From: Tardiphaga sp. 709 | GTDB taxonomy: Bacteria > Pseudomonadota > Alphaproteobacteria > Rhizobiales > Xanthobacteraceae | Direction: 5' to 3' | Length of the DNA stretch: 64,000 nt | NCBI RefSeq assembly: GCF_032401055.1 | Contig: NZ_CP135529.1 | Coordinates: 1,488,001 to 1,552,000 of the forward strand | In this document: positions 52,614 through 60,862 of the stretch, one piece after another | Layout: each line of letters starts with the position of its first letter | Numbering within the stretch: position 1 is the stretch's first letter | Notes under the pieces: model-generated | Database searches by the model: none | Told to the model about the DNA's origin: nothing | Seen by the model: only the letters and a program-made list of their open reading frames with translations | Position numbers and translations under genes: made by a program

Positions 52614-53012
52614 ATGATCAATCCCTCTCTCCTGCTCCGCCGCGCCATCCAGATCGACGCTGTCGTCAGCGGCGCCATGGCGCTGCTGCTGACCTTTGCC
52701 GCGGGCCTGCTGGCGCCGCTGCTGCATCTGCCTGAAGCGCTGCTGCTGGAATCCGGTCTGTTTCTGATCGCCTATGCGGCGCTGGTCGGCTGGCTCGGCA
52801 CCCGCGCGACCATGCCGAAGCTGCTGGTGCTGGTGATCATCATCGGCAATGCGCTGTGGACGCTGGGCAGCATCGGCCTGCTGTTCTCCGGCGCGGTGAC
52901 GCCGAACCTGCTCGGCCAGATCTTCGTGGCCGCGCAAGCGATCGCAGTCGGCGTGTTCGCGGAGCTGCAATATATCGGGCTGCGCCGAAGCGCAGCGGCA
53001 CAGGCGGCTTAA
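52614..53012 (+). CDS. small four-helix membrane protein
   Basis: A 132-residue protein with four membrane helices (AVVSGAMALLLTFAAGLLAP, ESGLFLIAYAALVGWLG, KLLVLVIIIGNALWTLGSI, LLGQIFVAAQAIAVGVFAEL). It resembles small integral-membrane proteins found beside MmyB-type regulators; function unknown. AAGGA precedes the ATG by eight bases. Its stop shares a palindrome with the stop of the SET gene. Confidence 0.8.
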   Translation: MINPSLLLRRAIQIDAVVSGAMALLLTFAAGLLAPLLHLPEALLLESGLFLIAYAALVGWLGTRATMPKLLVLVIIIGNALWTLGSIGLLFSGAVTPNLLGQIFVAAQAIAVGVFAELQYIGLRRSAAAQAA

Positions 53013-53019
53013 GCCGCCT
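53002..53019. repeat. palindrome carrying both convergent stop codons
   Basis: AGGCGGCTTAAGCCGCCT. The central TTAA (53009-53012) supplies the TAA stops of the membrane-protein gene and of the SET-domain gene on the opposite strand, and the palindrome could form a terminator-like hairpin, although only TT follows it. Confidence 0.7.
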
Positions 53020-53680
53020 TGCTCTTGGCGGTGCCGGCCTTGGCCGACCTGGATTTAGTTGACTTGGCCTTGGTAGCTGCGGAGGTCTTCTTCGCGGCGG
53101 CCTTGGTCGTTTTGGCTTTGCCCGAAGCCGCTTTGCCCGAAGACTTGGCCTTCTTGGCCTTATCTTTGGCCCTCTTGGCCTTCGCCTTTTCTTCCTTCTT
53201 CAGCGCCTTACGCTCGGCCTTCTCCTTGGCCTTGAGCTTCTCGGCACGTGCCTCGGCGCGCTTCTTCTTGCGCTTCTTCTCGCAGGAATCGCATTTGCAG
53301 CCGATCGGCTTCAGGTATTCCTTGAAATACTCCGTGCCGTAATCGTAGTTGATCTCTTCGCCCAGCTCGATCTTCTTGATCGAGCGGATGATGATCTTCT
53401 TCTTCGCCGCATTGACGTCGGACTCGGCGTTCGGCTTGCAGGCGTGGTTGATATAGCGCGCGATGTTCTTGCGGATCGAACCATCGACGGTCCAGCGCTT
53501 GCTGATCTGGAACAGATACTTGTTCTCGATCGCGTCGTGCTTCTCGTTCTTCGAATCCAGCAGGGGCCCGAAGTATTGGACGATCTTGACGCCCTTCTTG
53601 ATCGGCTGGGTGGCGAAAAGACCGAGACCTGTTTTGGAACGGCCGATGCGATATGGCTTGGCGGAAGTCGAGGCGGGCAT
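53009..53680 (-). CDS. SET-domain protein with a histone-H1-like Lys/Ala tail
   Basis: A 223-residue protein. The first ~130 residues are a SET lysine-methyltransferase domain: YRIGRSKTGLGLFATQPIKKG, RYINHACKPNAES (the NHxCxPN cofactor/substrate motif), GEEINYDYG, and a Cys-rich post-SET CKCDSCEKKRKKKR. The remaining ~90 residues are Lys/Ala repeats (KAKEKAERKALKKEEKAK, KAAAKKTSAATKAKS) like eukaryotic H1 or bacterial H1-like proteins, suited to DNA or nucleoid binding. ATG 53680 is used; an in-frame TTG lies at 53710. No ribosome site is obvious. Confidence 0.92.
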   Translation of the reverse strand: MPASTSAKPYRIGRSKTGLGLFATQPIKKGVKIVQYFGPLLDSKNEKHDAIENKYLFQISKRWTVDGSIRKNIARYINHACKPNAESDVNAAKKKIIIRSIKKIELGEEINYDYGTEYFKEYLKPIGCKCDSCEKKRKKKRAEARAEKLKAKEKAERKALKKEEKAKAKRAKDKAKKAKSSGKAASGKAKTTKAAAKKTSAATKAKSTKSRSAKAGTAKSKAA

Positions 53681-53828
53681 GGGATGAGGAACTGACGCTG
53701 CTGGAGACAAAATGAAGGCTGACCAAGCTGTCTAGCGCGATTCAGCCAGCCCTGTCAGCCGCTTCCGTTGAACCTTCCCCAGCTTGTGAACGTCAAACCT
53801 GCACCTTTCCCGTGCAGGATGCCCTTGA

Positions 53829-54464
53829 ATGCCCCGCGTACCCGCTCTCGCTGTCGCCCTGACGATCCTGTTCGGCGCCGTTTCAGTTGCCGCGGCCGAC
53901 ACTATCGGCAGCGTCTACACGTCGGTGGCCGACAAGGACTGCCGCAAGGTGTCCAACCTCAAACTGGATGGCGATGATTACGCCGCGGAACGGACCTGCC
54001 GCGGCCTGGCCGGTCTCGTCGTGGTGAAGAATGAGGACGACCTGCGCGAGACCATCACGGTCGGACGCAGCGCCAGCGCGGCTGACAAGGAGCCCGCAGC
54101 GTCGCAGGGCTTCGGACCGTTCAACTCCACTACCAACACGATCGAATGGCGCGTCATTGGCGGCAAGCCATTCGCAATGATCCAGCGCTGGCACATCGCC
54201 GATAACGACGATCCGGAGAAAAATGGCCGGCCAAAATCCAAGCAGATGCTGGTGGTTACGCGCCTGCCGCCGGGCGCGGTGTGTCACGTCGCCTATATCG
54301 ACGTGACAGCCAATCCGGATGCCAATGAGATAGCCCGCAAGGCCGCCGACGAACTCGCCCGCGGCTTCGATTGCAGCAAGAACAAGATTAGCGTGATCGG
54401 CATCGGCGGCCGCGCCACGGCACTGGCGATGGCATCGCGCAATATCCCGGGCCTGGCTCGGTAG
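53829..54464 (+). CDS. secreted hypothetical protein, 211 residues
   Basis: A signal peptide (ALAVALTILFGAVSVAAA) and a mature domain with four or so Cys (DKDCRKVSNL, AERTCRGLAG, GAVCHVAYID, FDCSKNK) that may form disulphides. No known family recognised. A short CTTTGAACCT-like stretch with TTTCCCGTGCAGG precedes it, related to the repeats at 42686 and 43196. Probably periplasmic. Confidence 0.8.
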   Translation: MPRVPALAVALTILFGAVSVAAADTIGSVYTSVADKDCRKVSNLKLDGDDYAAERTCRGLAGLVVVKNEDDLRETITVGRSASAADKEPAASQGFGPFNSTTNTIEWRVIGGKPFAMIQRWHIADNDDPEKNGRPKSKQMLVVTRLPPGAVCHVAYIDVTANPDANEIARKAADELARGFDCSKNKISVIGIGGRATALAMASRNIPGLAR

Positions 54465-54484
54465 GGTTCAAATCGATCGCGTGG

Positions 54485-55486
54485 TCAAAGCTTCGGTATT
54501 TTCGCCGCGTCGATCACCGCCGTCCATCGCGCGATTTCCGACGTGACCAATTCACGCATTTCCGGCGGCGTGCTTCCCCGCACCTCGCCACCGATCGCCG
54601 CTTCCAGCCGCGCCCTGATCCCCGGGTCGGCCAGAGACTTCAGAACGGCTGCGTTGAGTTGGGCGATGATCCCCGGCGGAGTGCCCTTCGGCGCCAGCAG
54701 CCCAGCCCACGTCCTGACATCGAACCCCTTCAGACCTACCTCGTTGGCCGATGGAACATTCGGCAGCAAAGCACTCCGGGTCGATGATGTAACGGCGAGG
54801 CCACGCACCGCACCACTCTCGATCTGCGGCGCAACAAGCACGCTGGTGCCAACGATCATCGGCACATCGCCCGCGAGTAACGCGGTGATCGCCTGAGAGT
54901 CGCCGCGATAGGGCACGTGCAGCACGTCGATGCCGGCTGCCGCTTTCAACAATTCGCCAGCAAGGTGATGCGTACTGCCGAAGCCGACCGATCCGAAACT
55001 CAGTGATCCCGGCTTGGCCTTTGCGAGCGCGATGAGCTCTCCCAGCGTTTTTGCTTCATAGTCGCTGCGGGTAGCGACGACGAGCGCGTAATAGACGATC
55101 GTGGAGATCATCTCGAAACTATCGATGGGTTGATAGGATAGCGATTTGTAAAGCCCCGCCGAAATCGCGTGGCCCCCGGTCACAAGGCCGAGCGTGTATC
55201 CGTCAGGCGCAGCCTTGGCGACCGCGTCCGATGCGAGATTGCCGCCTGCACCAGGCTTCGCTTCGACGATGACGGTCTCATTGAGCTGTTTCGCCAGCCC
55301 GTCGGCAACAACGCGGGAGAGCGTGTCCGCCGCCCCACCCGATGCGAAACCGTGCACGATCCGAATGACACGATTTGGGTAGGCTTGCGCCGAGGCGCCA
55401 GGCACGTCGATCGACGAGACTATAAATATAGAAACCGCGACGCATGCGAGAACTCTGCCCCGAATAGATTTCGACAGCTGGCTCAT
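54485..55486 (-). CDS. Bug-family (tripartite tricarboxylate transporter) substrate-binding protein
   Basis: A 333-residue protein with a signal peptide ending GASAQ. Bug motifs: RIVHGFASGGAADTLSRVVA, VEAKPGAGGNLASDAVAKAA, DGYTLGLVTGGHAI and AGLLAPKGTPPGIIAQLN. It binds a carboxylate ligand in the periplasm; no TctA/B partners are present. GGGAGG lies before ATG 55486. It starts 86 bases downstream of the extradiol-like gene on the same strand, so it may supply the substrate of that pathway. Confidence 0.93.
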   Translation of the reverse strand: MSQLSKSIRGRVLACVAVSIFIVSSIDVPGASAQAYPNRVIRIVHGFASGGAADTLSRVVADGLAKQLNETVIVEAKPGAGGNLASDAVAKAAPDGYTLGLVTGGHAISAGLYKSLSYQPIDSFEMISTIVYYALVVATRSDYEAKTLGELIALAKAKPGSLSFGSVGFGSTHHLAGELLKAAAGIDVLHVPYRGDSQAITALLAGDVPMIVGTSVLVAPQIESGAVRGLAVTSSTRSALLPNVPSANEVGLKGFDVRTWAGLLAPKGTPPGIIAQLNAAVLKSLADPGIRARLEAAIGGEVRGSTPPEMRELVTSEIARWTAVIDAAKIPKL

Positions 55487-55571
55487 TATTTCCTCCCGTT
55501 TTATTTCTTCAGCACTGATCGCCGAGGTGCCGATCTGTCGCTTCATGGCGGCGACTTTGTCGGCAGCGATG

Positions 55572-56471
55572 TCATGTCGCCTTGCGTTTGAACTCCACGA
55601 GCTCCGGCGATGGAGCCGGCCCCCAGATATCTCGGGGGAGACCTACCCAGACCTTGGGGCGCTGCGGACGATCGCGGTGCCATGGGCGTGGCTCGAAATA
55701 GCCAAGCTCTTCATCGATCATCTGATCGAGATCGAAGAACAGTTCGATGAGATGACCATCCGGATCGCGATGATAGATCGCAACATTGTGGCCCGGGCCA
55801 TGACGCACCGGCCCCCACAGGATCTGCATCTTCTTGCGCCCGAGCAGGTCGCAGGCGCGATGCATGTGCGAGGCATCACGGAGCTCGAAGGCCGCGTGAT
55901 GCAATCGCCGACCCGGGCCGCACGCGAAATTGACGGAGTGATGGTCGAAACCACACCGCATGAAGACGAAGGCGTCCTCGATCCAGTCCGACACGCGGAA
56001 ATTCAGCACGTCGCCATAAAATTTTGACGCCTTCAGCGGGTCTTGCGTGTAAAGCGCGATATGGCCTAGGCGGTCGGCTGCAATGCCGCCGACAGGCTGT
56101 TCCGCGACAGCGAATGTCGGCCCCGCAAGCAGTTCGATCTCCATTTCCTCGAAGTCGCGGAACAGCACCGAACGGGACACGCCAGGAAGCGGATCGGACT
56201 GGATCTCGGCCGCAATTCCAGCCCGCGACAGCGTTGCCACCAGGTCAGCGAAATCCAGATCGGGCGCCACTTCAAAGGTCAATCGCCGACAAGTCGCCTG
56301 ATCGCCACGCTGCAGGACGACGGCGAGTTCGTCCGAGTCGGTGGCCAGCAATGCGCGACCGGCGTCACGCGTCACCACACCGAGTCCGACCACCGTTTGA
56401 TAGTAGTCGATCTGCCTGTCGATATCAGGCGTAACGAACGTCACATGCCTGATGCGTTTTACCTTGATCAT
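55572..56471 (-). CDS. VOC-superfamily protein, type I extradiol dioxygenase-like
   Basis: A 299-residue protein with two vicinal-oxygen-chelate modules. The second has the iron triad: His in LGHIALYTQDP, His in LHHAAFELRD and Glu in DGHLIELFFD, as in catechol 2,3-dioxygenases. Such enzymes cleave catecholic rings at the meta position. GGAGGA is six bases before the ATG. It lies upstream of the Bug gene and downstream of a quinone reductase in a minus-strand unit. The FAH-family hydrolase nearby would fit meta-cleavage products. Confidence 0.9.
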   Translation of the reverse strand: MIKVKRIRHVTFVTPDIDRQIDYYQTVVGLGVVTRDAGRALLATDSDELAVVLQRGDQATCRRLTFEVAPDLDFADLVATLSRAGIAAEIQSDPLPGVSRSVLFRDFEEMEIELLAGPTFAVAEQPVGGIAADRLGHIALYTQDPLKASKFYGDVLNFRVSDWIEDAFVFMRCGFDHHSVNFACGPGRRLHHAAFELRDASHMHRACDLLGRKKMQILWGPVRHGPGHNVAIYHRDPDGHLIELFFDLDQMIDEELGYFEPRPWHRDRPQRPKVWVGLPRDIWGPAPSPELVEFKRKAT

Positions 56472-56511
56472 GTGGTCCTCCGTATCTCGTTCCAGACCGA
56501 TAGCCGTTCGC

Positions 56512-57504
56512 CTACGGGGTCATGATGATCTTGCCGAGCGCGCCCCCGGACTCCAGCAACGTGTGCGCCTGCCGGACCTCGGATAATTTCAGCCGCGCGG
56601 AGATAGCGGGCTTGATCTCCCCGCGCCCAAGCAGCGAGATCAACTTCCCCATGATGGCGCGGCGCGCATCGCGGTCATGGTCGTAGATGTGAAAGGAGAA
56701 GCAGCGCACGGCCGGACAGACGTCGAGATACTTCCGCATCTCTCCCATCAGGTTTTCTTCGGGAAGGCCGGCGAAGGCGTTGTAGGAGACCAGCGTCCCC
56801 CATTTGCCGAGCACGCCGAGATAGGAGACGAATTCGGGACCGCAAACATGGTCGAGCACAAGGCCGACGCCGCTCGCCCCGGTCAATTCGCGCGTCCGCG
56901 CGACGACGTCCTCGTCACGATAGAAGATCACGTGGTCGACGCCGTTGGATTTGGCGAACCGGGCTTTTTCGGCGGTGCTGACCGTACCGATCACCGTCAT
57001 GCCTGCCAGCTTCGCCAATTGCACGATCGACGTGCCGACGCCGCCAGCAGCACCGATCACAAGCACACTGCCTGCGGGATTGTGCCCACCGCATTCATGC
57101 AGCAGCGCCCAGGCCACCTGATAGTTGGCGAGACAGACGGCGTCCTGAAGATCGACGGCATCAGGCAACAGATGGATGGCATCGGCCGGCGCCACCACAT
57201 ATTCGGCGTAACAGCCGCCGCGCTGTGACAGATCCCGGGCGCTCAGCAAAACCTTCTGCCCGACCGAGATGCCGACAACACCGTGACCGACTGCGGAGAT
57301 GCGCCCGGCGACATCATTCCCCGGATTGGCCGGCAGTGGCGGCATCCACTTGTAAACGCCGCGCCGGATCAAGGCGTCCGGCTGGCCGACGCCAAAAGCC
57401 TCAGCCTTGATCTGCACCTCTTTCGGGCCCGGAGCCGGAATGGCGACATCGACATAATCGAGCGAGTCGGGACCACCGGGACGATGAACCAGCACAGCCT
57501 TCAT
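56512..57504 (-). CDS. zinc-independent medium-chain dehydrogenase (quinone oxidoreductase type)
   Basis: A 330-residue protein of the zeta-crystallin/QOR branch: N-terminal MKAVLVHRPGGPDSLDYVDV, the cofactor loop VIGAAGGVGTSIVQLAKLAG and C-terminal LLESGGALGKIIM. It lacks the zinc ligands of alcohol dehydrogenases. It should reduce quinones or enoyl groups with NADPH. It is the first gene of the minus-strand unit and is divergent from the GntR regulator, with the GntR operator in between. Confidence 0.92.
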   Translation of the reverse strand: MKAVLVHRPGGPDSLDYVDVAIPAPGPKEVQIKAEAFGVGQPDALIRRGVYKWMPPLPANPGNDVAGRISAVGHGVVGISVGQKVLLSARDLSQRGGCYAEYVVAPADAIHLLPDAVDLQDAVCLANYQVAWALLHECGGHNPAGSVLVIGAAGGVGTSIVQLAKLAGMTVIGTVSTAEKARFAKSNGVDHVIFYRDEDVVARTRELTGASGVGLVLDHVCGPEFVSYLGVLGKWGTLVSYNAFAGLPEENLMGEMRKYLDVCPAVRCFSFHIYDHDRDARRAIMGKLISLLGRGEIKPAISARLKLSEVRQAHTLLESGGALGKIIMTP

Positions 57505-57523
57505 GAATCCACCCTGCAGAAGT

Positions 57524-57560
57524 TATTTTCGAAAATATGTCCTATTACGAAAATTATTGC
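57524..57560. promoter_or_regulatory. GntR operator, site 1 (divergent adh-gntR region)
   Basis: The palindrome TATTTTCGAAAATA (57524-57537) is followed seven bases later by TTACGAAAATTATT. It lies 20 bases upstream of the quinone-reductase start and about 90 bases upstream of gntR. The same pair recurs at 58430. Confidence 0.82.
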
Positions 57561-57630
57561 AATAGCGGTCATGCGCCGGCATTCTGCAACCAGCCGGCGC
57601 CATCAGCCGGCGGAATCCGAGGTCCATTAC

Positions 57631-58332
57631 ATGACTGCTTCGGCCGTCAAATCGCGCAAAGAATTCGGCAAAACACTCGCTGTCGATATCACGCACCGAC
57701 TGCGTCAGGATATCGTCGCCTGCCGGCTCAAACCTGGCGAACCGCTAAAATTCGATGCCTTGAAGCTCGCTTTCGGCGCAAGCTTCACGACCCTGCGCGA
57801 GGCGCTGACCTCGCTGACGGCGGACGGCTTGGTCGTTGCCGAGGAGCAGCGTGGCTTTCGCGTGGCGCCCGTTACGAGCGACGACCTGATCGACATCACC
57901 CAGACCCGGATCCTGATCGAGATCGAACTACTCAGCCGCTCCATCACAAATGGCGGAGATGACTGGGAAATAGCGGTTATGTCGACCCTGCACAGGCTGG
58001 GACGCATTGAGGAAAGGCTTCCCGGTAATCACGTCGAGAACCCGGAATGGCAGATCGCTCACCGCCAGTTTCACGAGGCACTGGTGTCGTGCGGGCGCTC
58101 CCCGACCTTGTTCGGCATTCGGGCTTCGTTGTTCGAGCGCGCCGAACGCTATCGAAACCTGTCCGCCATGTTTCGCCCGCAACCACGCGACAAGGTCGGT
58201 GAACATCGCGCCATCATGCAGGCCGCGATTGCCCGCGATACAAATCTCGCGACGTCCTTGATAGACCAGCACATCCGCAGCACCTCCGACAATGTCGTGA
58301 AATACGCGTCTCATCTGCTGACCGAATCCTGA
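57631..58332 (+). CDS. GntR-family regulator (FCD type)
   Basis: A 233-residue regulator. The winged helix is at the N-terminus (ITHRLRQDIVACRLKPGEPL, LKLAFGASFTTLREALTSLT, then GLVVAEEQRGFRVAPV), and the C-terminal FCD domain has the metal/ligand His residues (RQFHEALVSC and GEHRAIMQAAI). FCD regulators respond to organic acids and typically repress the divergent catabolic genes. The ATG at 57631 has GAGG nine bases upstream. Its operators appear to be TATTTTCGAAAATA at 57524 and 58430. Confidence 0.93.
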   Translation: MTASAVKSRKEFGKTLAVDITHRLRQDIVACRLKPGEPLKFDALKLAFGASFTTLREALTSLTADGLVVAEEQRGFRVAPVTSDDLIDITQTRILIEIELLSRSITNGGDDWEIAVMSTLHRLGRIEERLPGNHVENPEWQIAHRQFHEALVSCGRSPTLFGIRASLFERAERYRNLSAMFRPQPRDKVGEHRAIMQAAIARDTNLATSLIDQHIRSTSDNVVKYASHLLTES

Positions 58333-58429
58333 GACGGGATCGCCGCCTTTCCGGCGAAAAAACAGACGGCGTCCCCAACATCCCGCCTGGAAAGTCTCCG
58401 CAGGCGCCGTCAACCCTCTTGTCAGGCTT

Positions 58430-58464
58430 TATTTTCGAAAATATAATAAACTTACGAAATTTCG
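58430..58464. promoter_or_regulatory. GntR operator, site 2 (before the FAH-family gene)
   Basis: TATTTTCGAAAATA (58430-58443), eight bases, then TTACGAAATTTCG with the palindrome CGAAATTTCG at 58455-58464. It is identical in its first palindrome to site 1 and lies 31 bases before the hydrolase start. Confidence 0.82.
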
Positions 58465-58494
58465 ATATCCGGGATTAAACAGAAAGGCCTCATC

Positions 58495-59355
58495 ATGAAG
58501 CTCTTGTCTTTCAGCCATCAGCAGCGCGAGAGCTGGGGAGCCGTCGTCAACGACGCGATCGTCGATCTCGGCAAGGCGCTCCCGCACTATCCGACGCTCG
58601 CCGATTTCATCGCCAGCCCCGACTTCGCCAAACGCGACCAGATCGTTGACGGACACAAGCCGGACCTGAAGCTCTCGGACATCAGCTACCTGCCCGTGAT
58701 CCCCCGCCCCGAAAAGATCGTCTGCGCGGTGCGCAACTATCTCGACCACCACAAGGAAGCGGTGGCTCATGGCATGGACCGCCAGATCACCGAATTCCCA
58801 CCGATCTTTCTGCGGGTCTGGCGCTCGCAGGTTGGCCACAACCAGCCGGTGATCCGGCCGAAAGTCTCCACGCATCTGGACTGGGAAGGTGAGCTCGCCG
58901 TCGTGATCGGCAAAGGCGGCCGCCATATTCCCGAAAGCGAGGCGATGAACCACGTCGCGGGCTATTCGATCTACAACGACGTCAGCGTCCGCGATTATCA
59001 GCGACACGCGCAGCAGATCGCGGCCGGCAAGAATTTCGTCGGCACCGGACCGTTCGGCCCGTGGCTGGTGACCACCGATGAATTGCCGGACCCCACCAAG
59101 CTCAAGCTCGAAACCCGCGTGAATGGTGACGTCGTCCAATCCTCGGACACATCCTTTTTGATCTTCTCGATTCCCCGGCTGATCAACTACGCATCGGAAA
59201 TCTTCGACCTCGTCCCGGGTGACGTCATTGCAACGGGAACGCCTGCCGGCGTCGGCTTTACGCGCAAGCCTCCGATCTTCCTGAAGGCTGGCGACATCGT
59301 CGAAGTCGAGATCGAGAAACTCGGCATCCTCAGCAATCCCGTCATCGACGAATAG
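58495..59355 (+). CDS. fumarylacetoacetate hydrolase family protein
   Basis: A 286-residue FAH-superfamily enzyme with the metal-binding Glu pair in DWEGELAVVIG and the Asp in YNDVSVRDYQ; AGKNFVGTGPFGPWL and GDVIATGTPAGVG are typical. It cleaves C-C bonds or isomerises acylpyruvates in aromatic catabolism. AGAAAGG precedes the ATG by nine bases. A DUF1185 gene follows after 49 bases in the same direction. It is probably under GntR control through the operator just upstream. Confidence 0.94.
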   Translation: MKLLSFSHQQRESWGAVVNDAIVDLGKALPHYPTLADFIASPDFAKRDQIVDGHKPDLKLSDISYLPVIPRPEKIVCAVRNYLDHHKEAVAHGMDRQITEFPPIFLRVWRSQVGHNQPVIRPKVSTHLDWEGELAVVIGKGGRHIPESEAMNHVAGYSIYNDVSVRDYQRHAQQIAAGKNFVGTGPFGPWLVTTDELPDPTKLKLETRVNGDVVQSSDTSFLIFSIPRLINYASEIFDLVPGDVIATGTPAGVGFTRKPPIFLKAGDIVEVEIEKLGILSNPVIDE

Positions 59356-59404
59356 TCAGCGGACGGCTCCCTCGCAACGCTCGCAAAACACGGACTGGTC
59401 AGCC

Positions 59405-59986
59405 ATGACATCCTATGACATTCGCAAGACCCAGATTTCCGTCGAGACGATCTGGCACGAACGCGGGCCGCGCCTGGCACAACCGCTTCGCGTCGGCACT
59501 GCACTGGCGATTATCCGCAATCCTTTTGCTGGTCGCTACGAGCCCGACTTGATGGCCTTCCAGGCTGAACTACGTGAACTTGGACGCACACTTGCGGCCG
59601 AACTCGTTCAGGCCCTCGGCGGCAAAGAACGCATCGAAGCTTACGGCAAGGGCATGATCGTGGGCGACGACGGCGAGCTTGAGCACGCGGCGGTGTGGCA
59701 TGAAGCCGGCGGCTGGGCGATGCGCGAGATTCTCGGCCAGCCCAAAGCCATCGTGCCGGCCGCGAAGACCATAGGCGGGATCGGCACACGACTGATGATC
59801 CCGCTGGGCCATATCGAAGCGGCCTATGTCCGCAGTCATTTCAGTACTGCTGAAATGACCATCTGGGACGGCCCGCGCCGCGACGAGATCGCCTTCGGCC
59901 TGGTGATGGCCACCGGCGGAAGGCCGCATGCACGTATTGGCGGGCTGGCAGCATCCGATATCTCGGTGCATGACGGACAGCGATAG
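59405..59986 (+). CDS. DUF1185 (amino-acid-synthesis-like) family protein
   Basis: A 193-residue protein beginning MTSYDIRKTQISVETIWHER. PLRVGTALAIIRNPFAGRYE, GKGMIVGDDGELEHAAVWH and TIGGIGTRLMIPLGH are characteristic of this family, which is commonly found beside catabolic genes and Bug transporters. The function is unclear; structures suggest a small ligand or metal site. It follows the FAH-family gene in one unit. Confidence 0.88.
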   Translation: MTSYDIRKTQISVETIWHERGPRLAQPLRVGTALAIIRNPFAGRYEPDLMAFQAELRELGRTLAAELVQALGGKERIEAYGKGMIVGDDGELEHAAVWHEAGGWAMREILGQPKAIVPAAKTIGGIGTRLMIPLGHIEAAYVRSHFSTAEMTIWDGPRRDEIAFGLVMATGGRPHARIGGLAASDISVHDGQR

Positions 59987-60018
59987 CGACCGCAAACAAA
60001 GCCACGCGAAAAGTTTCG

Positions 60019-60759
60019 CTACTTCGGCGCCTCCATCACCCTGGCGACGGTGATCTTCAGCATCTCGACGAACAGCTTCTCTGCGTCGGTGCCATCAGGC
60101 AAGCGGCGCAGGATGTCAGTGAGACGGCCGTCGAGGGTCAGCATGGTGAAACCATGCACCAGCGACCACGTCCGCGCGATCTGCGCGGCCTGCTCGATGG
60201 TCAGCGCATCGGTGGCGACATTGCCCGGATGATGTGCGCCGACCACGCTGGCAAGACCGGCGAAGGATGCATTGGCTGCTTCACGCAGATTCGGCCGGGT
60301 CATGTCGAGCCGCTCGGTGCGGAACATCAGTTGATACATGCCGGGCTGCGCACGGGCATAAGCGAGATAGGCCTTCGCGCGGGCGAGCGCGCTTTCGAGC
60401 GGCGTCGTGCCACTCGCACCAGCCGCAGTCATTGTGGCGTTGAAGTTGCGAAAGCCGATGGCAGCGAGTTCGCTGACGAGGCCAGTGAGATCACCGAAGT
60501 GATGCGTCGGAGCGGCGTGCGAGACGCCGGCTTCGCGGGCGACGGCGCGCAGCGTCAGGCCAGATAGTCCATCGCGCTCCAGCACGATCTCCGCAGCTTT
60601 CAGCAGCGCGCCGTGCAAGTCCCCGTGATGATAGGGAGATTCGGCGCCGGCGGTTTTTTTGGCCGCGCCCTTGGCTTGCGAATTTCCTGCGACCTTCTTG
60701 CGGCGGTCTTGCGGCACGGCGCGCGGTTTCGCGGTCTTGGTCTGCTTCGTCATGGTCAT
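60019..60759 (-). CDS. TetR/AcrR-family regulator
   Basis: About 246 residues. A basic tail (KQTKTAKPRAVPQDRRKKVA) precedes the TetR helix-turn-helix: HHGDLHGALLKAAEIVLERD, LTLRAVAREAGVSHAAPTHHFG. The C-terminal ligand domain resembles the WHG-type. The start is uncertain (ATG at 60753, 60759 or 60774). It is divergent from the carotenoid oxygenase; a GTAAAGAT operator abuts its start and so it probably controls itself and that gene. Confidence 0.9.
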   Translation of the reverse strand: MTMTKQTKTAKPRAVPQDRRKKVAGNSQAKGAAKKTAGAESPYHHGDLHGALLKAAEIVLERDGLSGLTLRAVAREAGVSHAAPTHHFGDLTGLVSELAAIGFRNFNATMTAAGASGTTPLESALARAKAYLAYARAQPGMYQLMFRTERLDMTRPNLREAANASFAGLASVVGAHHPGNVATDALTIEQAAQIARTWSLVHGFTMLTLDGRLTDILRRLPDGTDAEKLFVEMLKITVARVMEAPK

Positions 60760-60775
60760 GTTATAGGTCGTCATT

Positions 60776-60843
60776 TTTACACTGTAAAGATTTTGCTTGA
60801 CGGGCCGGCCGCTCACATCTAGCAATCTAGACAACGTAAAGAT
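60776..60843. promoter_or_regulatory. promoter with two TetR-type operators before the carotenoid oxygenase
   Basis: Operators TTTACACTGTAAAGAT (60776-60791) and TAGACAACGTAAAGAT (60828-60843) flank a promoter with -35 TTGACG (60797-60802), a 17-base spacer and -10 TAGCAA (60820-60825). The same arrangement recurs at 62310-62380. Confidence 0.78.
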
Positions 60844-60862
60844 AACAGCATGGGAGACGACG

